From positions 1 through 12,004 of the forward strand of contig JARFQS010000401.1 in assembly GCA_029287645.1 (NCBI GenBank): a stretch of 12,004 nt of DNA, in the 5' to 3' direction. Numbering within the stretch: the stretch's first letter is position 1; every line of letters begins with the position of its first letter. The position numbers and the translations under genes were made by a program. The notes below the pieces were generated by a model that saw nothing but the letters and a program-made list of their open reading frames with translations, ran no database searches and was not told the origin of the DNA. Of this stretch, positions 1-5,423 are shown piece after piece. This stretch comes from Thermoanaerobaculia bacterium (lineage in GTDB: Bacteria; Acidobacteriota; Thermoanaerobaculia; Multivoradales; JAHEKO01).

Positions 1-41
1 GTCGTTGGTCTCGTGGGCTCGGAGATGTGTATAAGAGACAG
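1..41. other. Nextera i7 adapter remnant (library artefact, not genome)
   Basis: Bases 8-41 are the 34-nt Illumina Nextera transposase adapter of the i7 side. Bases 23-41 are the 19-bp Tn5 mosaic end AGATGTGTATAAGAGACAG. Bases 1-7 (GTCGTTG) are the inner seven bases of the reverse complement of the 10-nt index seen at the other end of the window. The whole 1-41 block is the exact reverse complement of 11948-11988. The first genomic base is therefore about 42. Confidence 0.97.
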
Positions 42-140
42 GAGTAGGGTCGGTTCGAGACGCGGCGAGGCTGTATCGGCGCGGCGCCTGCTCAGCATCT
101 GTTCGCTACCGATCCAGCCATGAGTCCGTCAACGCCAGAC

Positions 141-144
141 GAGG
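141..144 (+). promoter_or_regulatory. Ribosome binding site deciding the pth start
   Basis: GAGG lies 5 nt before the ATG at 150. The upstream in-frame ATG at 120 has no purine-rich stretch before it, and starting there would add ten residues that the Pth family does not have. This favours 150. Confidence 0.55.
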
Positions 145-149
145 CGAGC

Positions 150-713
150 ATGGGGACCCGACTCATTGTGGGGTTGGGGAATCCGGGTGAGCGCTATCGA
201 AGCACCCGTCACAACCTCGGCTTCGCTGTCGTCGAGGAGTTGGCGAGCCGACGCGGCGGAGCCTTCGATCGGATCGAGTGCAAATCGCTGATCTCTGTAG
301 AGCCTTCACTGCTGCTCGCCCGGCCTCAGACCTATATGAACCGAAGTGGCTACGCCTTGCGATGTCTCGCTGAGAAACGGGACTTGAAGGCTGAGAACGT
401 CCTGGTCGTTTTCGATGATGTTTACCTGCCATTGGGGAAACTCCGATTTCGGACATCGGGTGGCCCAGGGGGGCACCGAGGGATGGAGTCGGTGATCCAG
501 AACCTGCAGACCGAATCGATTCCCAGGCTTCGGATGGGAGTCGGAAACAGAGACGATGCCCTGGAGGGAGACGACCTCGTCGATTTCGTACTGTCGCCGT
601 TCCAGAAGTCGGAGCTCGAGGCTGTCGAGGAGATGATCGCTAGAGCAGCCGATGCCTGTCAGAGCTGGCTGGCAGATGGTGCGGAAGCGACCATGAACGA
701 GTTCAATCGGTGA
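150..713 (+). CDS. pth: Peptidyl-tRNA hydrolase (Pth)
   Basis: Cytosolic enzyme that hydrolyses the ester bond of peptidyl-tRNAs dropped from stalled ribosomes, recycling tRNA. The 187-residue product matches the family length (E. coli 194). It opens with the family N-terminus LIVGLGNPG (5-13; Asn11) and TRHNLGF (19-25), where His21 is the catalytic base. TYMNRSG (60-66) gives Asn63, and FDDVYLPLG (87-95) gives Asp88, equivalent to E. coli Asp93. GGPGGHRGM (103-111) corresponds to GGHGGHNGL of E. coli, with Arg109 where E. coli has Asn114. The C-terminal SWLADGAEATMNEFNR matches the closing helix. The ORF is open back to an ATG at 120 (197 aa), but 150 has the ribosome binding site and the family start. 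hppA follows after 74 nt. Nothing identifiable lies in 42-149, which should hold the upstream promoter or operon junction. Confidence 0.97.
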   Translation: MGTRLIVGLGNPGERYRSTRHNLGFAVVEELASRRGGAFDRIECKSLISVEPSLLLARPQTYMNRSGYALRCLAEKRDLKAENVLVVFDDVYLPLGKLRFRTSGGPGGHRGMESVIQNLQTESIPRLRMGVGNRDDALEGDDLVDFVLSPFQKSELEAVEEMIARAADACQSWLADGAEATMNEFNR

Positions 714-750
714 CCGGGCGATAGGCCGCTGACAAGCGGGCGGCTCGAGC

Positions 751-778
751 GGAGCGACATGCTCCATCTTGGAGGAGG
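751..778 (+). promoter_or_regulatory. hppA ribosome binding site with two competing hairpins
   Basis: GGAGGAGG (771-778) lies 9 nt before the GTG at 788 and is the strongest Shine-Dalgarno sequence in the window, so it fixes that start. Just upstream, GGAGC (751-755) can pair with GCTCC (761-765) around a 5-nt loop. Alternatively CTCCA (762-766) can pair with TGGAG (770-774), covering the first half of the Shine-Dalgarno. The two hairpins share 762-765 and cannot form together. The ribosome binding site is well supported; a switch is only inference. Confidence 0.65.
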
Positions 779-787
779 AACCTGATC

Positions 788-2863
788 GTGGAATTGATGA
801 ACCTCTTGTACCTCGTACCCATCTGTGGCGCGCTAGCGCTACTTTTCGCATGGTTTCGCAGCGCTTGGATTCGGCGCCAGGATGCCGGAACCGAGAGGAT
901 GAGCACCATCGCACAACACATCCGAGAGGGGGCGATGGCCTTTCTGGGCCGTGAGTACCGTGTCCTTGCGGTGTTCGTGCTTGTCGTGGCTGTGCTCTTG
1001 GCGTGGGCCAATTCCGGCAAAGCGGAGACCTCTGCCCTGATCGGATTGTCCCTGCTGGCCGGGGCGTTCTGCTCGGCGCTGGCTGGGTTCTTCGGCATGA
1101 GGGTCGCGACTGCGGCCAACGTCAGAACCGCTTCGGCGGCACGCAAGAGCCTGAACGAGGCACTTCAGGTGGCCTTCTCCGGCGGTGCTGTCATGGGTTT
1201 CAGTGTCGTCGGCCTGGGTGTGCTGGGAATCTCCCTTCTCTTTCTTCTGTACACCGGGATCTTCGAATCGGGGAATCCCCAGGCCGACCTCATGAGGGTT
1301 GTGACGGTCCTGACAGGGTTTTCCTTCGGTGCCAGCTCTATCGCACTGTTCGCCCGCGTCGGGGGTGGCATCTACACGAAGGCGGCAGATGTGGGTGCCG
1401 ATTTGGTGGGTAAGGTGGAAGCCGGCATTCCGGAAGACGATCCTCGGAACCCGGCAGTGATCGCCGACAACGTGGGCGACAACGTCGGGGACGTGGCCGG
1501 CATGGGAGCGGACTTGTTCGAGTCGTACGTCGGGTCGATCATTGGCACGCTGGTCCTGGGGGCCAACGCGACACTCATCGGAGGCGAGTCCTATACCCCG
1601 ATGCTGGTCCTGCTCCCAATGGTCCTCGCTGGTGTGGGGATCGTCGTATCCCTGGCAGGCACGGCTCTGGTGCGCACCAAGGAAGGTGGCGACCCGGGGA
1701 AGGCCTTGCACCGCGGACCTCTCTTCGCCGCCGCTGCCATGCTGGTTTCCATATGGGCCTTCTCCAGATGGCTGCTGTCAGACTCCTATGTCATATCCGG
1801 AGTCGAGTTCAGCGCTTCAGGGGTGTTCTGGGCTACGGTAGCAGGACTGGTGGGTGGTGTCCTGATCGGCTTGATTACCGAGTACTACACCGCAGAGTCG
1901 AAAAAACCGGCTCAAGGCATCGCCAAAGACAGCTTGACGGGAGCCGCGACGAACATCATTTCGGGCCTGGCTCTGGGCATGCGCTCAACCGCCCTGCCGG
2001 TGATCGTCCTGGTGGGGGCAATTCTGGTTGCCTACGACCAGGCTGGTCTCTACGGCATCGCGATTGCCGCTCTGGGCATGCTTTCGACGACCGGAATCCA
2101 GTTGGCCGTCGATGCCTACGGGCCGATCGCCGACAACGCCGGTGGAATCGCCGAGATGGCGCAACTCGGACCGGAGGTGCGGGGTCGCACCGACAAGCTG
2201 GACGCGGTCGGCAATACCACCGCCGCGATCGGCAAGGGCTTCGCCATCGGCTCGGCGGCCCTGACTGCGCTGGCCCTGTTTGCCGCTTTCCGAACGACTG
2301 TGGGTTTGGAGACCATCGACCTCGCCAATCCGAGAGTCATGGGTGGCCTGCTTCTAGGCGCCATGCTGCCGTTCTTGTTCTCTTCGATGGCCATGAGGGC
2401 CGTGGGTCGAGCCGCCTTCGAGATGATCGAGGAGGTGCGGCGACAGTTCAAGGAGATTCCGGGTCTCATGGAAGGCAAGGCCGAAGCCGAGTTCGCGACG
2501 TGCGTGGACATTTCGACGCGGGCTGCGATTCGCGAAATGGTCGCTCCCGGGCTGTTGGCAGTGATCGTTCCCGTCGCTGTGGGCTTCTGGGATACAGCGG
2601 CCCTGGCCGGTGTGCTGGCGGGAGTGACGTCGTCGGGCGTCATGATGGCCATCTTCATGGCCAACGCCGGTGGAGCCTGGGACAACGCCAAGAAATACAT
2701 CGAGGGTGGGGCTCATGGAGGCAAGGGATCCGAGGCCCACAAGGCCTCCGTGGTGGGTGACACGGTCGGAGACCCGTTCAAGGATACCGCCGGCCCGAGC
2801 CTCAACATTCTGATCAAGCTGATGTCGGTGGTGGAGCTGGTCCTGGCCCCGCTGCTGGTGTGA
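788..2863 (+). CDS. hppA: Membrane-bound ion-translocating pyrophosphatase, K+-dependent type (HppA)
   Basis: Integral membrane pump that hydrolyses cytosolic PPi to 2 Pi and drives H+ or Na+ out of the cytoplasm. Its 691 residues are almost entirely hydrophobic helices, as expected for the roughly 16-helix M-PPase fold. The Mg-PPi site is visible: GGGIYTK (192-198) and [12 protein letters not shown] (200-211), DNVGDNVGD (227-235), ADNAGG (448-453) and [12 protein letters not shown] (658-669). [10 protein letters not shown] (475-484) has Ala479 and Gly482 where K+-independent enzymes carry Lys and Thr, so it should need K+. Helix 6 reads [11 protein letters not shown]: Glu245 sits in the DLFE position, and the Glu found four residues later in plant H+-PPases is absent. 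That resembles Na+-pumping or dual enzymes, but the ion cannot be fixed by eye. The GTG start is chosen for its ideal ribosome binding site; an in-frame ATG at 797 is the alternative. Its neighbours are translation genes, a major source of PPi through tRNA charging. Confidence 0.97.
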   Translation: MELMNLLYLVPICGALALLFAWFRSAWIRRQDAGTERMSTIAQHIREGAMAFLGREYRVLAVFVLVVAVLLAWANSGKAETSALIGLSLLAGAFCSALAGFFGMRVATAANVRTASAARKSLNEALQVAFSGGAVMGFSVVGLGVLGISLLFLLYTGIFESGNPQADLMRVVTVLTGFSFGASSIALFARVGGGIYTKAADVGADLVGKVEAGIPEDDPRNPAVIADNVGDNVGDVAGMGADLFESYVGSIIGTLVLGANATLIGGESYTPMLVLLPMVLAGVGIVVSLAGTALVRTKEGGDPGKALHRGPLFAAAAMLVSIWAFSRWLLSDSYVISGVEFSASGVFWATVAGLVGGVLIGLITEYYTAESKKPAQGIAKDSLTGAATNIISGLALGMRSTALPVIVLVGAILVAYDQAGLYGIAIAALGMLSTTGIQLAVDAYGPIADNAGGIAEMAQLGPEVRGRTDKLDAVGNTTAAIGKGFAIGSAALTALALFAAFRTTVGLETIDLANPRVMGGLLLGAMLPFLFSSMAMRAVGRAAFEMIEEVRRQFKEIPGLMEGKAEAEFATCVDISTRAAIREMVAPGLLAVIVPVAVGFWDTAALAGVLAGVTSSGVMMAIFMANAGGAWDNAKKYIEGGAHGGKGSEAHKASVVGDTVGDPFKDTAGPSLNILIKLMSVVELVLAPLLV

Positions 2864-2911
2864 TCCAGGAGGGTGCCCGAGACCGGAATCGAGGAGGATC
2901 GGGATTTGCTG

Positions 2912-2939
2912 TTGCTTTCGGCCAGGAATCGGCTAGAAT
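2912..2939 (+). promoter_or_regulatory. Probable sigma70 promoter of the rpsF operon
   Basis: TTGCTT (2912-2917) and TAGAAT (2934-2939) are separated by 16 nt. The -10 matches the consensus at five of six positions and the -35 at three. Transcription would start near 2946, giving a leader of about 100 nt before the rpsF ATG at 3047. Confidence 0.55.
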
Positions 2940-2943
2940 CGGC

Positions 2944-3035
2944 GGCCAGTCGTAGCGAGGCAACGCAATCCGGAGCCTCGGTCCATCAACCTCTCTGTCC
3001 CCGCAAACCCGGGGACTGACAAGGCCAGAGGGAGG
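2944..3035 (+). promoter_or_regulatory. Structured rpsF leader, candidate S6:S18 autoregulatory RNA
   Basis: The leader contains two perfect hairpins. CGAGGC (2956-2961) pairs with GCCTCG (2975-2980) around a 13-nt loop containing CCG (2970-2972). GTCCCCG (2997-3003) pairs with CGGGGAC (3010-3016) around CAAACC. An outer pairing is possible between GGC+CAGTC (2944-2951) and GACTG (3014-3018) plus GCC (3024-3026), with a 5-nt bulge. It shares 3014-3016 with the second hairpin, so the two conformations compete. The ribosome binding site GGAGG (3031-3035) follows directly. rpsF leaders in many bacteria bind the S6:S18 protein complex through a structured CCG-containing element. Whether this one matches that consensus is inference; the pairings themselves are visible. 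Confidence 0.45.
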
Positions 3036-3046
3036 AAACAGAACAC

Positions 3047-3439
3047 ATGCGTGAATACGAGTTGATGTTCGTGGTCGACCCTCGTCTCTCCGACGAGGAA
3101 GTGGTCGACCTGAGCCAGGACTTCCAGAAGATGATCACCGATGAGGGCGGGGTGATCGCCAAGGAGGAGAGTTGGGGAAAGAGGAAGCTGGCATATCCGA
3201 TCAACAAACTGACGGAAGGGCACTACGTTCTGCTGCATGTGCAGAGCGAGGAAGGCAGCCCGTTCGGCATGGCCCGCCAGAGGATGCAGCAGAGCGACAG
3301 CGTTCTGAGGTATCTGACAGTTCGAATGGATGCAGGCCGGTTACGGGAGCGAAAGTCCGACAAACCGGAACCAGAGGTGTCGGAGGCCGTTGTCGAGGCA
3401 CCTGCACAGCCAGCTCCGGTCAGTGAGGAGGACAACTAA
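3047..3439 (+). CDS. rpsF: 30S ribosomal protein S6
   Basis: Small-subunit protein of the platform region that binds 16S rRNA as a heterodimer with S18. The 130-residue product begins with the family hallmark [19 protein letters not shown] and continues with the typical core [21 protein letters not shown] (about 44-64) and the [10 protein letters not shown] strand (about 86-95). Residues from about 100 form an acidic, Pro/Ala-rich disordered tail ending in EEDN, a common variable extension of S6. The ribosome binding site GGAGG (3031-3035) is 11 nt before the ATG. The stop overlaps the rpsR start by one base (TAATG), implying translational coupling with its binding partner S18. Expression is probably set by the promoter and structured leader at 2912-3035. 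Confidence 0.98.
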   Translation: MREYELMFVVDPRLSDEEVVDLSQDFQKMITDEGGVIAKEESWGKRKLAYPINKLTEGHYVLLHVQSEEGSPFGMARQRMQQSDSVLRYLTVRMDAGRLRERKSDKPEPEVSEAVVEAPAQPAPVSEEDN

Positions 3440-3690
3440 TGGCAGCCGCAGCCAGGGGTTCGGGTAAAAAGAAGTTCTTCTTCCGGCGGCGGAAGGTCTG
3501 TCGGATGTGTGCCGACAAGATCAATACCGTCGACTACAAGGACATTCGCTTTCTGCAGCAGTACCTTGTGGAGCGGTCCAAGATCTTGCCGCGTCGCATT
3601 TCGGGTACCTGCGCCAAGCACCAGCGCGTCATTCAACAAGCCATCAAGCGAGCCAGGCATCTAGCCCTGCTGCCGTATACGTCGGACTAG
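3439..3690 (+). CDS. rpsR: 30S ribosomal protein S18, zinc-binding (C+) form
   Basis: S18 pairs with S6 on the platform of the 30S subunit. The 83-residue product has a basic N-terminal tail ([13 protein letters not shown]), then [34 protein letters not shown] and the conserved end [12 protein letters not shown]. Cys21, Cys24, Cys58 and His61 form a CxxC...CxxH set, the zinc-ribbon C+ version known for S18 in many bacteria; the C- version lacks these ligands. Presence of the C+ copy suggests it is the main zinc-replete S18, and a C- paralogue elsewhere in the genome is possible. Its ATG overlaps the rpsF stop by one base, and rplI starts 10 nt downstream. Confidence 0.98.
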   Translation: MAAAARGSGKKKFFFRRRKVCRMCADKINTVDYKDIRFLQQYLVERSKILPRRISGTCAKHQRVIQQAIKRARHLALLPYTSD

Positions 3691-3694
3691 GAGG
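3690..3694 (+). promoter_or_regulatory. Ribosome binding site of rplI
   Basis: GGAGG overlaps the last base of the rpsR stop codon and lies 6 nt before the GTG at 3701. It supports the GTG start, and translation gives the canonical L9 N-terminus from that codon. Confidence 0.8.
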
Positions 3695-3700
3695 AGCATC

Positions 3701-4147
3701 GTGCAAGTCATTTTGATGCAGGACGTTCTGCATACGGGCAAGCGGGGTGAGATCGTCAACGTCAAGCCGGGATACGCGCGGAACTTCCTGATCCCCAAGG
3801 GATACGCTCTGGAAGCCACGCCTGGCAACCAGAAGTACTTCGAGCAGCAGCGCAAGAAGATCGATGCTCGCCACGCCAAGGAACGGGATGCAGCCCAGGA
3901 GGTCGCCAACGCCATCGCAGAGCTTCGCTTGAAGATCGCCAAACGCGTCAGCGAGGCAGAGACGCTCTACGGATCCGTTACAGCAGGAGAGATCAACGAG
4001 CTTCTGCATGAGAAGGGCGTGGAGGTGGACAGGCGGCGTATCGACCTGGAGGGTGGAATCAAGACTCTCGGGGAGCACCAAGTCCGGATAGAGCTTCACC
4101 CAGACGTCGTCGCGGAAGTCACGGTCACGGTCGAAGCGGAAGAGTAG
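3701..4147 (+). CDS. rplI: 50S ribosomal protein L9
   Basis: Large-subunit protein that binds 23S rRNA near the L1 stalk and reaches toward neighbouring ribosomes, helping to maintain reading frame. It is 148 residues, the usual length. The N-terminal RNA-binding domain fits the L9 signature: Gly13, Gly16, Val21, Gly24-Tyr25, Asn28-Phe29-Leu30, Gly34, Ala36 and Thr40. Residues about 41-78 form the long, highly charged connecting helix. The C-terminal domain begins around LYGSVTAGEI (89-98) and ends in an acidic tail. The GTG start is supported by the ribosome binding site at 3690-3694. The next gene begins 5 nt after the stop, so the two are very likely co-transcribed. Confidence 0.98.
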   Translation: MQVILMQDVLHTGKRGEIVNVKPGYARNFLIPKGYALEATPGNQKYFEQQRKKIDARHAKERDAAQEVANAIAELRLKIAKRVSEAETLYGSVTAGEINELLHEKGVEVDRRRIDLEGGIKTLGEHQVRIELHPDVVAEVTVTVEAEE

Positions 4148-4152
4148 GCCAG

Positions 4153-5403
4153 ATGTCGAGCCCGGAGGCGCCCAAGCCGGATCCCTCGATTGAGGACTTC
4201 GTTGGCGAGCCGACGCGCGATCTGGATGCCTGGCGTTGGTTGTGGGAGGGCAATCACGCGTTCCCTGTCGTCAGTAGGCGCCATGGTCTGCTGGGTTGGG
4301 CCGAGCGCGCCCTGAAACGTGTTACCCGCCTCTTCAGGCCGGCGGTGACGCTGCCACAGCACGACCTGTGGGTCCGCCAGCAGACCTTCAATCTGATCGT
4401 CCTGGAAAACCTCGAATTCCTGCGCCGCGCCCCGAGTGATTTCATCCGGGACCTGCGACAGGTGCGGGACGATCTGGTTCGAGATGTGCAGAACAATCAT
4501 CGTCGGATCACCTATCTGGAGGCTTTTCCCAAGGAGGTGCTGACGGATTTCAATCAGCACACCGACGCCCTCTACGCCCTGATGGATCAGAGGCTGGATC
4601 GGTATCGTAGGGAGAGCAAACACTACTGGAGCCGCCTGGGCAGCCTGCTCGCTCTGGTTCCAGACTCCGCCGAAGGAACGATCCGTCCCGAGGCACTCGA
4701 AGAGGCCTGGAGAGATCAAAGCTATCTCGAGCTCGAGGATCGATTCCGCGGCACTCGGGAGGAGATCTCTCACCGAGCACAGGCGTACCTTCGATATCTG
4801 GAGAACAAGGGACCCGTGCTGGACCTCGGATGTGGGAGGGGGGAGATGCTGACCGTCTTGAAGGAGCACGGTCTCTCCGCGCGCGGCATCGATATGAGCG
4901 AGGAGATGGTTGCACACTGTCGGGACCTCGGTCTGTCGGCGGACAGGATCGACCTCTTCAGAGCGCTCGAACAGGTTACGGAGGGGAGCCTTGGTGGTGT
5001 CCTGTCCCTGCATGTGATCGAGCATTTGGCCCCGACGGACCTGGATCGCCTCGTTCGACTGGCATGGCGGGCCCTGGAGCCGAATGGCACTCTCATCTTG
5101 GAGACACCGAATCCCCTTTCCCTCGTGGTGGCGGCGAGGAATTTCTGGTTGGATCCGACCCACCGCAGACCGGTGCATCCGGCGACCCTGATGCTGATAT
5201 TCGAGCAGGCCGGGTTCGATCCGGTGGAGAGGTTGGACCTGCGGCCCTTCGACGACGAGGACCGCCTGCCCGAGATCGACCTGGGTGGGCTATCTGATGA
5301 GATGAAGCCGGTCGCGGATCACGTCAATCGCCTGCGCGATCAGTTGGACGAGCTGCTGTACGGCTACCAGGACTACGCGATGGTCGGCACCAAGCCCGCG
5401 TAG
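4153..5403 (+). CDS. Class I SAM-dependent methyltransferase with helical N-terminal extension
   Basis: Predicted AdoMet-dependent methyltransferase; the substrate is unknown. The catalytic domain is the C-terminal half. Motif I VLDLGCGRGE (222-231) is the AdoMet-binding loop. Asp247 in GIDMSEEMV should bind the ribose. Then come VLSLHVIEHL (283-292), LILETPNP (314-321) and LDPTHRRPVHP (333-343). The run YLELEDRFRGTREEI before motif I and the ETPNP / DPTHRRPxHP signature are typical of methyltransferases in O-antigen and other surface-polysaccharide clusters (WbdD-like), so a sugar or lipid-linked glycan is a possible acceptor. The first 200 residues are charged and mostly helical without a recognisable domain. 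It starts 5 nt after rplI with only a weak ribosome binding site (AGTAGG over the rplI stop), suggesting coupled translation. A role in modifying a ribosomal component is possible from context, but the motifs do not point there. Confidence 0.85.
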   Translation: MSSPEAPKPDPSIEDFVGEPTRDLDAWRWLWEGNHAFPVVSRRHGLLGWAERALKRVTRLFRPAVTLPQHDLWVRQQTFNLIVLENLEFLRRAPSDFIRDLRQVRDDLVRDVQNNHRRITYLEAFPKEVLTDFNQHTDALYALMDQRLDRYRRESKHYWSRLGSLLALVPDSAEGTIRPEALEEAWRDQSYLELEDRFRGTREEISHRAQAYLRYLENKGPVLDLGCGRGEMLTVLKEHGLSARGIDMSEEMVAHCRDLGLSADRIDLFRALEQVTEGSLGGVLSLHVIEHLAPTDLDRLVRLAWRALEPNGTLILETPNPLSLVVAARNFWLDPTHRRPVHPATLMLIFEQAGFDPVERLDLRPFDDEDRLPEIDLGGLSDEMKPVADHVNRLRDQLDELLYGYQDYAMVGTKPA

Positions 5404-5423
5404 CAGACTCGAGCCGATAGAGC

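Noticed and set aside
43..48. GAG TAG as the tail of an upstream rplY (L25/Ctc) gene, which often precedes pth
   Set aside because: Only one codon would be visible, so no gene can be supported.
48..66. GGTTCGAGAC resembling a tRNA T-loop
   Set aside because: The flanking bases do not form a 5-bp T-stem and no acceptor stem or CCA follows.
120..149. Upstream ATG at 120 as the start of pth
   Set aside because: It would add ten residues absent from the family, and no ribosome binding site precedes it; 150 has GAGG at 5 nt and the canonical N-terminus.
2876..2917. CCCGA...TCGGG inverted repeat followed by a T-rich stretch as an hppA terminator
   Set aside because: The stem is only 5 bp with an 18-nt loop and there is no continuous T run; the T-rich stretch is better explained as the rpsF -35 region.
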